Source of the DNA: JAYEJB01 sp034716415
Lineage (GTDB): Bacteria > Patescibacteriota > Patescibacteriia > SG8-24
Direction of reading: 5' to 3'
Length of the DNA stretch: 14,832 bases
NCBI GenBank assembly: GCA_034716415.1
Contig: JAYEJB010000030.1
Location: forward strand, 1-14,832
The translations under genes were made by a program, and so were the position numbers. The notes beneath the pieces are model-generated. The model did not search any database and was not told the origin of the DNA. It saw only the letters and a program-made list of their open reading frames with translations. Shown one piece after another: positions 5,655 through 12,842 of the stretch. Positions within the stretch are counted from its first letter, which is position 1, and every line of letters begins with the position of its first letter.

Positions 5655-6324
5655 TGTGGACACGGCGCTCAAAATGATCGCCGAAACCGAAAGCGCATAC
5701 GAGATCAGTCCGCCCGACGACTGGGTGTCAGCTGTCAGATACATGAGATGGCTCGGGAATTACGACGAATCCGTCATACATGAAGCCGCGCATGCCGTGG
5801 CCGCATGGCACTCCCCGACCTGTCTGACCGTATTCTGGGTCAGGGTCGGCGAAATCTGTGAGACCATGGTGTTTTCTCCGCCAAACAGGAGATCGTGCGT
5901 GCTGTGGGATACCATGGCGTTCTACTTGGCTGGCGCGGCGGTCGTTGCGGCAGCGAAACCGGGATTCAAGCCGACAGGAACCCAGCTCGACATCTCGACC
6001 GCGATCAACAACGCCATACGACTCACCGCCGACCGCAACGAATCCGTACCCGCACATCCCTGGACCGACTACACCGAAATCCCGACACCGGATATCCGGA
6101 AGCTCCTGCCCCTGATCGTAGCGGAGAGACAGCTGCCCTTGATGCGGATCGCCTGGAGAAGGGCGTTGGCCGTAGTCGCGACCAGGCTACACCGGACGCA
6201 CAAACTATGTGAAGCACTCCAGAGGTCCGGCAAACTGAACACGCTCGACCTGATACGGATCCTCGGCCGACGACCGATCTTCACTCCACTTGCCGCAACC
6301 GCATTCTACTTTGCGGGCAAGTAA
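5647..6324 (+). CDS. Stand-alone M41-like (FtsH peptidase-type) zinc metalloprotease
   Basis: A 225-residue protein. Residues 45-54 read HEAAHAVAAW, an HExxH zincin motif (H45, E46, H49) very close to the HEAGHA motif of FtsH peptidases (family M41). About 70 residues later, the segment YLAGAAVVAAA..GFKPTGTQLDISTAINNAI (93-123) matches the FtsH pattern in which the 'GGRxAE...STGASND' stretch supplies the third zinc ligand; D115 is the counterpart here. The spacing is close to that in FtsH. FtsH itself carries transmembrane helices and an AAA+ ATPase, and none is encoded here; the Gly of HEAGH is Ala. The upstream coupled membrane protein may replace the anchor. An SD (AAAGGAGGT, 5634-5642) precedes the ATG by 4 nt. 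The C-terminal ~80 residues are basic and helical-looking and unrecognised. Protease activity and the absence of an unfoldase partner are inferences. Confidence 0.68.
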   Translation: MTDVDTALKMIAETESAYEISPPDDWVSAVRYMRWLGNYDESVIHEAAHAVAAWHSPTCLTVFWVRVGEICETMVFSPPNRRSCVLWDTMAFYLAGAAVVAAAKPGFKPTGTQLDISTAINNAIRLTADRNESVPAHPWTDYTEIPTPDIRKLLPLIVAERQLPLMRIAWRRALAVVATRLHRTHKLCEALQRSGKLNTLDLIRILGRRPIFTPLAATAFYFAGK

Positions 6325-6326
6325 CC

Positions 6327-6355
6327 AAAGAGACTCCTCTCGGAGCCTCTTTTTT
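6327..6355 (+). terminator. Terminator of the membrane protein/protease operon
   Basis: The stem AAAGAG-A-CTCC / GGAG-C-CTCTTT has one mismatch and a TCTC loop and is followed by a T tract. It begins 2 nt after the stop codon. Confidence 0.75.
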
Positions 6356-6374
6356 CGTCTCAATGATTGATCGT

Positions 6375-6437
6375 ACCGACGAAGTCGGTGCAGATATGAT
6401 GCGCGAACCCGCCATGACCCGAAGGGTGACGGCGGGT
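6375..6437 (-). other. Two hairpins downstream of uvrA
   Basis: The first is ACCGAC/GTCGGT with a GAA loop (6375-6389). The second is a 14-bp stem with two mismatches (6407-6420 with 6424-6437), starting 7 nt past the uvrA stop. Neither is followed by a T tract on the minus strand, so they are not canonical terminators, though they could protect the mRNA 3' end. Confidence 0.4.
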
Positions 6438-6444
6438 CTATCCG

Positions 6445-9411
6445 TTACGCCGTGGCTTTGACGCGCGCTTTGGACTTACTCTTAGCTTTAGTCGGTGAGG
6501 TCTTGGACTTCTTCGTCGATGCGCCGACCCGACCGGCACCGGCGCCTTTCAGTGCGATCTTGAGATACTTGGCGGTATGCGAACCCTTCGCGACAGCCAC
6601 CTCACGCGGCGTCCCTTCGGCGACGACCAGGCCGCCACCGATGCCGCCTTCCGGCCCCATGTCGATGACCCAGTCTGCGGACTTTATGACGTCCATGTTG
6701 TGCTCGATGATCAGCACCGAGTTACCCTTGTCGACGAGCTGATTCAGTACGCCCAGCAGACGTTTGATGTCCTCGAAATGCAGGCCTGTCGTCGGTTCAT
6801 CCAGGATATAAAGCGTCCGGCCGGTCGCGCGCCGCGACAGTTCGGTCGCAAGCTTGACGCGCTGAGCCTCACCGCCGGAAAGCGTGGTCGCCGGCTGGCC
6901 GAGTTTCAGATAACCGAGTCCGACTTCTTTCAGTACGGTCAGCTTGTCGTGGATGAGGTGCTGGTCCGAGAAGAAATCCGCCGCCGCCGAAACGCTCATG
7001 TCCAACACGTCCGCTATCGTCATTTCCTTATAGTGTATCTCCAGCGCCTCGTTGTTGTAGCGCTTACCGTGACACTCGGTGCACTCGATGAACACGTCCG
7101 GCAGGAACTGCATCTCGATGCGAATCAGCCCCTCACCGGAACAGGCCTCGCAACGACCGCCACCCTTGACGTTGAAGCTGAACTTGCCGGCGTCATACCC
7201 CTTCATCTTCGCCTCCGGAACCTCGGTGAAGAGGTCGCGAATGGCGGTGAAGACGCCGGTGTAGGTCGCCGGATTCGAACGTGGCGTACGACCGATCGGC
7301 GACTGATCGATGGTGATGACCTTATCGAGCTCATTCAGACCCTTGATTTCCTTATGCTTGCCTGGCATGTCCTTAGCGCGGTAGAGCTTCTTGGCAAGCA
7401 CCTTCGACAGGATGTTCACGATCAGCGTCGACTTACCCGAACCGGACACGCCAGTCACGGTCACCAATAGCCCAAGCGGTATCTTCACGTCGATATTCCT
7501 CAAATTGAACTCGTCCGCACCCTTGATGCTGAGCGCCCGGCCTTTGCCCTTGCGAAATTTCTTCGGCACCGGAATCTCCTCCTTGCCGGTCATATACAGC
7601 CCGGTCAGGGACTTCGGGTCGCGTTTCAGCTGCGTGGGCGTGCCTTCGGCCACGATCTCCCCGCCCAAAAGTCCGGCCTTCGGACCCATGTCAAAGACGT
7701 AATCCGCGGCTTCGATCGTCGCCTCGTCATGCTCGACCACGATGACCGAGTTACCCTGATCGCGCAGAGACTTCAACGCGCTGATCAGCTTGTCGTTGTC
7801 GCGCGGGTGCAGACCGATAGACGGTTCGTCCAATACGTATATGACGCCCGACAGGTCGTTGCCGAGCTGAGTCGCGAGACGCACGCGCTGAAGTTCACCA
7901 CCCGAAAGCGTGACGGCCGCGCGGTCGAGCGTCAGGTAGCCGAGCCCGACCTTGACCAGGTTGTCGAGCCTGGTCGAGACCTCACGCAAAGCCTGACTGG
8001 CGATCTTCTGTTCAGTCTCGGACAACACACAATCCTTCTGCCCCTTCTCCCGCTTCTGCCCCTTCTGCCCCTTCTTTTTCGGAATCAACCCACTAAAAAA
8101 TTCATGCGCCTCCTCGATCGACATCGTCACCACGTCAGCGATGTTCTTCCCGCCGAACTTGATGCCGAACACCTCCTGCCGTAGCCGCTTACCCTTACAG
8201 GCCGGACAGGTCACCGTGTTCATGTAGTTCTCGATCTCTTTCCTGACGTAATCGCTGTCGGTCTCGCGGAAACGGTTCTCCAGATTCGGCACTACGCCCT
8301 CAAAGGTCGACTTCTTATTGTCGACCATGTATTCCTCGTCGCCCGTGCCGAAAAGAACGATGTCCATCGCCTTCTTCGGGAGCTTGCTGATCGGGACATC
8401 GAGCGAGAAACCGTGCTTCAGCGCGACATCCTGCAATACCTTCATGTTGTGCTGTTGGTTGCCGGCGATCCTGGTCCACGGCTTGATGGCGCCCTGCGCG
8501 ATCGTGAGGCGCGGATTCGGCATCACGAGTTCCGGCATGACCTCGAGCTTATTGCCGAGACCGGTACAGGCCGGACAGGCACCGTGCGGACTATTGAACG
8601 AGAATATGCGCGGCTCGATCTCCGGCATGTGCACGTCGCAGGTCGGACACATCAACCGTTGGCTGTAGCTGATGTCGTCACCGGTATCATCACGGTAGAT
8701 CGTCATGAAACCGTCAGCGAGATCGAACGCCTTGGTGATCTCCTCCTCGAGTTTCGCGGACTCGTCGTACTGTTCGTAGCGTGAGATCACTATCTCTATG
8801 GTGGACTTGCGTTCCTTCTCGCGACGCATCGCCTTCAGCTCCTCGATCGGCATGAACAGGCCGTTGTAACGCACGTCGGTGTAGCCGGTCTTCTTGGCCC
8901 AATCCAAGAGACCTTTATGTAGACCCTTTTCATCTCGCACCACTGGCGACAGGATGCAGAGCTCCGTCTCATCAATGAGCTCACGGACGCCCTTGGCCAC
9001 GCTGTGCGCGCCGAGCTTCTGCACCGGCTTGCCGCACTCGGGACAGTGCGGACGTCCGGCGCGCGAGAACAACACGCGCAGATAGTCATAGATCTCCGTC
9101 ACCGTTCCGACCGTAGAGCGCGGATTCGACGACGACGTCCTCTGCTCGATGGCGATCGTCGGTGACAGGCCGTGGATCTCGTCCACGTCCGGCTTGTCCT
9201 GCAACTCCAGAAACTGACGCGCGTACGACGAAAGGGATTCGACGTAACGCCTTTGGCCTTCAGAATAGATGGTGTCGAAGGCGAGTGATGACTTACCCGA
9301 CCCCGAGAGCCCCGTCACGACGACGAATTGCTCTTTCGGAATCTTCGCGTCGATGTTCTTGAGGTTGTGGACGCGCGCGCCCTTGATGGTGATGAAGGAG
9401 TTGTTAGCCAT
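6445..9411 (-). CDS. uvrA: Excinuclease ABC subunit A
   Basis: A 988-residue UvrA, the damage-sensing ATPase that loads UvrB in nucleotide excision repair. Two ABC modules are visible: Walker A GLSGSGKSS at 34-42 and GVSGSGKST in the second half, with signatures LSGGELQRVRLA and LSGGEAQRVKLA, each followed by a YVLDEPSIGLH or YILDEPTTGLH Walker B. Zinc-binding Cys pairs are present as CPTC...CPAC in the first half and CEAC...CTEC in the second, plus CPEC and CPAC. E. coli UvrA is about 940 residues. The extra length comes from a Lys/Gly/Gln-rich insert near residues 444-460 (see the repeat at 8032-8080) and a Lys/Ser/Ala-rich C-terminal tail of about 35 residues. No SD is seen. uvrB and uvrC are not in this window. 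Confidence 0.98.
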   Translation of the reverse strand: MANNSFITIKGARVHNLKNIDAKIPKEQFVVVTGLSGSGKSSLAFDTIYSEGQRRYVESLSSYARQFLELQDKPDVDEIHGLSPTIAIEQRTSSSNPRSTVGTVTEIYDYLRVLFSRAGRPHCPECGKPVQKLGAHSVAKGVRELIDETELCILSPVVRDEKGLHKGLLDWAKKTGYTDVRYNGLFMPIEELKAMRREKERKSTIEIVISRYEQYDESAKLEEEITKAFDLADGFMTIYRDDTGDDISYSQRLMCPTCDVHMPEIEPRIFSFNSPHGACPACTGLGNKLEVMPELVMPNPRLTIAQGAIKPWTRIAGNQQHNMKVLQDVALKHGFSLDVPISKLPKKAMDIVLFGTGDEEYMVDNKKSTFEGVVPNLENRFRETDSDYVRKEIENYMNTVTCPACKGKRLRQEVFGIKFGGKNIADVVTMSIEEAHEFFSGLIPKKKGQKGQKREKGQKDCVLSETEQKIASQALREVSTRLDNLVKVGLGYLTLDRAAVTLSGGELQRVRLATQLGNDLSGVIYVLDEPSIGLHPRDNDKLISALKSLRDQGNSVIVVEHDEATIEAADYVFDMGPKAGLLGGEIVAEGTPTQLKRDPKSLTGLYMTGKEEIPVPKKFRKGKGRALSIKGADEFNLRNIDVKIPLGLLVTVTGVSGSGKSTLIVNILSKVLAKKLYRAKDMPGKHKEIKGLNELDKVITIDQSPIGRTPRSNPATYTGVFTAIRDLFTEVPEAKMKGYDAGKFSFNVKGGGRCEACSGEGLIRIEMQFLPDVFIECTECHGKRYNNEALEIHYKEMTIADVLDMSVSAAADFFSDQHLIHDKLTVLKEVGLGYLKLGQPATTLSGGEAQRVKLATELSRRATGRTLYILDEPTTGLHFEDIKRLLGVLNQLVDKGNSVLIIEHNMDVIKSADWVIDMGPEGGIGGGLVVAEGTPREVAVAKGSHTAKYLKIALKGAGAGRVGASTKKSKTSPTKAKSKSKARVKATA
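8032..8080 (-). repeat. In-frame dispersed repeat inside uvrA
   Basis: A short array of 9-bp-like units (GGGGCAGAA and variants on the minus strand) encodes the KKKGQKGQKREKGQKD segment of UvrA. Positions 8042-8064 are identical to 29-51 in non-coding DNA at the window start. It falls in the linker before the first ABC signature, where it keeps the reading frame. Confidence 0.75.
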
Positions 9412-9426
9412 GTGTTCTCTGCCCGG

Positions 9427-9454
9427 CGGATAAGGCCGGGTACCTAAGAGTCAA
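9427..9454 (-). promoter_or_regulatory. Candidate uvrA promoter
   Basis: On the minus strand TTGACT (9449-9454), a 16-nt spacer and TATCCG (9427-9432) are seen. The -10 match is poor and transcription would start only about 10 nt before the ATG. A CCCGGC/GCCGGG palindrome overlaps the -10. This is a tentative call. Confidence 0.35.
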
Positions 9455-9508
9455 ATCGAGGCCAGCTTACTATATGGAAGAGATTCTGGCAAGAGTGGCT
9501 AGTGTCAG

Positions 9509-9608
9509 CCCCGATGCCGCTTTGCTGCATGAGCAATTACGCAGAGGATTTCCACTCAAGCTGCTTAGTCCTATGAGTATTTGCATGTGTAGCACAGCGG
9601 CATCGGGG
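9509..9608. other. Structured ~100-nt inverted-repeat element, possible ncRNA or MITE-like remnant
   Basis: The 13-bp arms CCCCGATGCCGCT (9509-9521) and AGCGGCATCGGGG (9596-9608) are exact reverse complements. Pairing can continue inward through TGCT/AGCA (9523-9526 with 991-94 of that line, that is 9591-9594) and CATG/CATG (9528-9531 with 9584-9587), leaving an apical region of about 50 nt that can itself pair (GCAG/CTGC). It does not match 4.5S RNA (no GGAA loop consensus), tRNA or tmRNA. No good promoter is visible on either strand, so a small mobile remnant is as likely as an RNA gene. Confidence 0.45.
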
Positions 9609-9664
9609 TCCGTCGTTTTCGACAGTCAGTGACTGACCCCAACCCCCCTAAACAAACAGGTTGA

Positions 9665-9696
9665 AAAATCGAAAGACCGCGCTGGGAGGCGCGGTC
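9665..9696 (-). terminator. Terminator of the DsbA-like/pilin-like operon
   Basis: A perfect stem GACCGCGC/GCGCGGTC (9675-9682 with 9689-9696) is followed on the minus strand by a T-rich run (TTTCGATTTTT). It lies about 28 nt past the stop at 9724. Confidence 0.75.
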
Positions 9697-9723
9697 GCGT
9701 TCATCGGGTATGTGCCGAAATCG

Positions 9724-11568
9724 TTAACTTGACGGTACGCAGGTGTGGGAGTCTTCATGACAGGTCAGCCCATCCACACAACCGCCACGACTGGGAATAC
9801 AGGGTCCACCAGCCTCATTAGGACCGATACAGATGCGTCCGACACCGTCATTATCGAAGCACACCCCACTCTGACATCCTTCATTATCGTCGCAGCCATT
9901 GCCATCAACCCCTTCGACACAGATTCCAAGATCACCAATATCATATATGGCGCCATCGTAACAGAATCCGGTCCGGCCGTTTATCTGGCATTGGGCGTCT
10001 TCCGTGCACGTGCTTCCCGGTTCTCCGTTTATGCATCGGGGTTCACTGAAACCCGATTCCATACATTCATAATCTTCCCCGTATCGTTCCTCGCATTGCT
10101 CATCTCCATCGTTACCTGAACTACATGTGGCAGTTTCTATGGTCCCACTGCCCGATACCGCTGTGCCCCCATAGCAGAATCGACTGCCACTCTCCTTGCA
10201 GCTCAACCCAGACGGACAGTCGCCGCTATCGACGCAGAAACCACCCACAACTCTCGGAGCACAGTAATATTTCCCAGACTCTTCAGTACAAGCTAACCCG
10301 TTGCAGTCCTCATCCGAATTGCAAGGCGCGCCAGCCGTTCCGTTCATGCAGATACCACCGGCTGTCATACCCAATATCGGACTATGGCCGGGAATCAAGG
10401 TCCGCCAACTGAATGCCTCGGCCCAACGGGTCAGATCCACGCACCTCGAACCGATACATTCGTTCGGTTCGGAACATAACGTGCCATGCATGCCGTTATG
10501 ACAAGTGCCTTGCATGTCGAGTCGGTTAGCGACCAAAGATCCGACCCATCGACCGATTTGCTCGTATCCGAACGCTGTAGTGTCCGCGAAACCGCAATAA
10601 CGACCACAACATTCCGAGTTGGGTCCGATGCCGGTGCACGACTGTCCTTGTTGCATACAGGCGACACAATCATAGCCGGATGCGCAACCGGAACATTCGG
10701 AGGATCCGGAATCATCGTCACTATCTTCTTCATCGGCATCATCGCCTTCATCGTCAGATTCGCTTTCACTGGTCGCAGTGGCCATGATCTGCTGACATGT
10801 ATTGACTCCATCCTCGGAACCGGCCAAAGTACAGCTCGCCCCGACACATTCGGTCATTACATCCCCGCTATCGACATCGTCGGTCATCGTATATCTCTCT
10901 GTCACGGTGGCACCTTCCGCGGCGCTCTCGTTTTCTACCAGGCCAAATCGATGACCGCAGGCCTTCTCCATCTTGAATTCGTCGCACTGTACGAACGCCT
11001 GCTGTCTGATCATCGGTATGCGTGGCATCTGCAGTCGGACGAGTGCCGGGTTGATCGTGTTCAGGAAAACCCAGGCGAAGACGGTCAGCAGTAGTCCGAC
11101 AATGGCATTGCTGATCCGCTTCTTGGCGGCGCCCTTGTCTCCGGTGACTGTCATCCATTGTACGCCGCCTATCATCAGCATAACCGCCGCGAGCACCGCC
11201 GCCACTCCGATGGCGTACGTATATACGGCTTCGATGTAGGCGCCGATATCCACGGCCTCGGTGATGCTTCCGATATGGACCGTCAATTGTACCGGTTCCG
11301 GATTCGCGTAGCAGAAGCCACGATTCGGATTATCATCACATTTGGACGGACAGGTCGCGTAAGCGCCCCCAGCTTTCGCGCAAGCGGCGGGCGAGTAGCA
11401 GGGAAAGTTACCGTCGCATAGTCCGGCCGTATCCGAGGCTGATCCGGTAAGCGGCATCAAAAAGATGAACACCGAAAACGCCACATATATACCCAAAATC
11501 ACCCCCACGAACGCAGATGGTGTCTTACCGCCGAATTTTCGCCTTTCAAGAAAAGTCATCCCAATCAC
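9724..11568 (-). CDS. T4SS-pilin-like membrane protein with long Cys-rich exterior
   Basis: A 614-residue exported membrane protein. Residues 19-41 form a signal-anchor or signal peptide. A short Cys-containing segment follows (51-86), then two hydrophobic helices at about 112-136 and 153-174, separated by a GDKGAAKKR cytoplasmic-type loop. This helix pair resembles the TrbC/VirB2-like 'T4SS pilin' domain common in CPR genomes. Residues 265-290 are an Asp/Glu/Ser linker, and about 291-612 are Cys-rich with repeats of the form G-x-C-x4-5-C-x-G-x2-C...C (for example APCNSDEDCNGLAC, GFCVDSGDCPSGLSC). I count 48 Cys in all, an even number that fits disulfide knots. The start shown is GTG at 11568, overlapping the upstream TGA as GTGA; ATG at 11559 is an alternative. 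It is the second gene of an operon after a DsbA-like gene, which suggests it is that protein's folding client. The role of the Cys-rich part, perhaps adhesion, is unknown. Confidence 0.8.
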   Translation of the reverse strand: MIGMTFLERRKFGGKTPSAFVGVILGIYVAFSVFIFLMPLTGSASDTAGLCDGNFPCYSPAACAKAGGAYATCPSKCDDNPNRGFCYANPEPVQLTVHIGSITEAVDIGAYIEAVYTYAIGVAAVLAAVMLMIGGVQWMTVTGDKGAAKKRISNAIVGLLLTVFAWVFLNTINPALVRLQMPRIPMIRQQAFVQCDEFKMEKACGHRFGLVENESAAEGATVTERYTMTDDVDSGDVMTECVGASCTLAGSEDGVNTCQQIMATATSESESDDEGDDADEEDSDDDSGSSECSGCASGYDCVACMQQGQSCTGIGPNSECCGRYCGFADTTAFGYEQIGRWVGSLVANRLDMQGTCHNGMHGTLCSEPNECIGSRCVDLTRWAEAFSWRTLIPGHSPILGMTAGGICMNGTAGAPCNSDEDCNGLACTEESGKYYCAPRVVGGFCVDSGDCPSGLSCKESGSRFCYGGTAVSGSGTIETATCSSGNDGDEQCEERYGEDYECMESGFSEPRCINGEPGSTCTEDAQCQINGRTGFCYDGAIYDIGDLGICVEGVDGNGCDDNEGCQSGVCFDNDGVGRICIGPNEAGGPCIPSRGGCVDGLTCHEDSHTCVPSS

Positions 11569-12308
11569 TTTAGCAGTTTTTCAAGCGTGCTTTCAAAGCT
11601 GTCTTCGGGGATAGATCCCTCGACCCGACGGCCGTTGAAGAAAAATGACGGTGTGCCGCGCAACCTCAACTCCTCGGAAAACAGCAGATCCGTATTGACC
11701 AGCGCGTCATAGCGCCCATCGGCGAGGCATCGCTCGAACTGATTCATCTCCAAGCCGGCCTGCTCGGCATACGCGACAAGATCAGCGTAGTCGAGCGCCG
11801 GCGTGTTCAGATACAGCTTGTCGAAATACTCCCAGAATCGCCTCTGCTCCTTGGCACATTCCGCGGCCGATGCCGCTGCGAAAGCGCGCGGATGGACGAT
11901 CGACATCGGATAATCGCGATAGACGAACCTGATACGGTCACCATACCTGACCGCCATGCGCCTGAAGATGATTGCGGCCTCTTTGGAATAACCGCATTCG
12001 TAATCGCCGAACATGACGACCGTCACCGCCGCGGTCTCCGCGCTCGCGCCAAGGACCGGATCGTCCGGTGTCACGAGCGCTGTCGGCTCGATCGACAGGT
12101 TGGATGATCTTACCTGCTGCCCGCTCGCCGTGGTCAGTCGCGCGGTGTATTGCGGCAGTTCGACGAGTTCGCCGCTCCTGATCTGACCGGAATACTTTAT
12201 GACCTTGTATCCGAAGGTGATAAGTACCGCTAATAATATAAAGAAGACCGCCCAGCCCAAAATAGTAAGCCCCTTCACCTTTCCTGATTGTGTGGCAAAT
12301 CCTTTCAT
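11565..12308 (-). CDS. Membrane-anchored DsbA-like thioredoxin-fold protein with CxxS active site
   Basis: A 247-residue protein. One N-terminal transmembrane helix (about 15-35) anchors a DsbA/BdbD-type (Thioredoxin_4) domain outside the membrane. The fold is shown by VTVVMFGDYECGYSKEA (95-111), VYRDYPMSIVHPRA (129-142), the AAECAKEQRRFWEYFDKLY helix (148-166), FERCL (191-195) and the cis-Pro loop GTPSFFFNG (218-226). The active site is C105-G-Y-S108 instead of the usual CPYC, so the resolving Cys is replaced by Ser (TCC, one base from TGC) and the Pro by Gly. C151 and C194 are kept, as in relatives with a second disulfide. A CxxS enzyme would be expected to act as a thiol holder or isomerase more than a net oxidase. 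It overlaps the Cys-rich pilin-like gene by 4 bp. No DsbB or VKOR partner is in the window. Confidence 0.88.
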   Translation of the reverse strand: MKGFATQSGKVKGLTILGWAVFFILLAVLITFGYKVIKYSGQIRSGELVELPQYTARLTTASGQQVRSSNLSIEPTALVTPDDPVLGASAETAAVTVVMFGDYECGYSKEAAIIFRRMAVRYGDRIRFVYRDYPMSIVHPRAFAAASAAECAKEQRRFWEYFDKLYLNTPALDYADLVAYAEQAGLEMNQFERCLADGRYDALVNTDLLFSEELRLRGTPSFFFNGRRVEGSIPEDSFESTLEKLLK

Positions 12309-12317
12309 ACTTACATA

Positions 12318-12329
12318 TAGTATATACTA
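12318..12329. promoter_or_regulatory. AT-rich palindrome upstream of the DsbA-like gene
   Basis: TAGTATATACTA is a perfect 12-bp palindrome ending 10 bp from the start codon at 12308. It contains TATACT on both strands, so it may simply be the -10 of the minus-strand operon. No good -35 is visible. Confidence 0.35.
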
Positions 12330-12360
12330 ATGGCACGAGTATGGAGTGTGGATAGCGCTG

Positions 12361-12432
12361 AGCGGGAGGCAGGAAACAGGAGGTGGGAAGTTGCGCTATA
12401 TACTTCCCGCCTCGGGCATCCCGCTTCCCGCC
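12361..12432. repeat. Long imperfect inverted repeat with purine-rich arm
   Basis: A 31-nt purine-rich arm (12361-12391) and a pyrimidine-rich arm (12402-12432) pair at about 23 of 31 positions around a 10-nt centre. Several mismatches would be G-U in RNA. It lies between the divergent dsbA-like and secG genes. Its G-rich arm resembles, without matching, the AGAAGGGGC-type repeats at 29-51 and 8042-8064. Confidence 0.6.
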
Positions 12433-12468
12433 CCGTCTGATATCACGTGATTCGCACTGAAAGCACCA

Positions 12469-12497
12469 TTGACACAGAAAGCCTGTCATGCTACCTT
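12469..12497 (+). promoter_or_regulatory. Promoter of secG
   Basis: A consensus TTGACA (12469-12474), a 17-nt spacer and TACCTT (12492-12497) are seen. Transcription would start near 12504, leaving a leader of about 54 nt before the ATG at 12558. Confidence 0.65.
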
Positions 12498-12557
12498 AAT
12501 GTCAGTCTCACGATTCAGATTGATGTCGTTGCGGTAATCCGGGCGACCAAGAAGAAC

Positions 12558-12782
12558 ATGAAATTTTACCTCAACATAGCGCAAGTCGTGGTATCCGTCA
12601 TTCTCGTGACGGCTATCCTCCTCCAGTCTAGGGGTACGGGCCTCGGCGCCACTTTCGGCGGCGAAGGCAACGTCTACCGGACCAAAAGAGGTGTAGAGAA
12701 AATACTCTTCCGTTCGACTATCGCCCTGTCCGTGCTTTTCTTTGCGCTGGCACTGGCGAACTTACTCGTTCCGCAATCCTAA
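12558..12782 (+). CDS. secG: Preprotein translocase subunit SecG
   Basis: A 74-residue SecG, the small accessory subunit of the SecYEG channel. Two hydrophobic helices (about 3-24 and 47-70) flank the conserved loop LLQSRGTGLGATFGG, and a TKRGVEKIL segment precedes the second helix; both are hallmarks of the family. The ATG at 12558 (MKFYLNIA) is chosen because it gives the standard SecG N-terminus. A longer reading from 12447 would start upstream of the promoter and is rejected. No clear SD is present. A 60-bp gap separates it from the downstream solute-binding protein gene with no terminator between, so the two may be cotranscribed. Confidence 0.93.
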   Translation: MKFYLNIAQVVVSVILVTAILLQSRGTGLGATFGGEGNVYRTKRGVEKILFRSTIALSVLFFALALANLLVPQS

Positions 12783-12842
12783 TCGCAGACACTCTTCAGG
12801 CGCGGCTTCGGGCCGTCGCCGTTAACGGGTGCAGAACTTCCT

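Larger units (their letters stand above)
9412..9723. other. 312-bp non-coding gap between uvrA and the pilin-like gene
   Basis: No gene is supportable here. From left to right it holds a GC hairpin next to the uvrA start (CCCGGC 9422-9427 with GCCGGG 9435-9440), a weak candidate promoter for uvrA, a ~100-nt inverted-repeat element (9509-9608), a small GTCG-TTTT-CGAC hairpin (9612-9623) and the terminator of the minus-strand gene that ends at 9724. Confidence 0.7.

Noticed and set aside
6452..9362. Several long plus-strand open frames across uvrA
   Set aside because: They are antisense to a clear UvrA coding frame, lack SDs and show no family motifs; GC-rich third positions open these frames.
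9509..9608. 4.5S (SRP) RNA or 6S RNA
   Set aside because: The SRP apical consensus with GGAA is missing, and the length and bubble pattern do not fit 6S RNA, so no family name is given.
9745..11239. Plus-strand open frames opposite the Cys-rich gene, some with hydrophobic runs
   Set aside because: They are shadows of the minus-strand frame, which shows a signal anchor, paired helices and regular Cys spacing.
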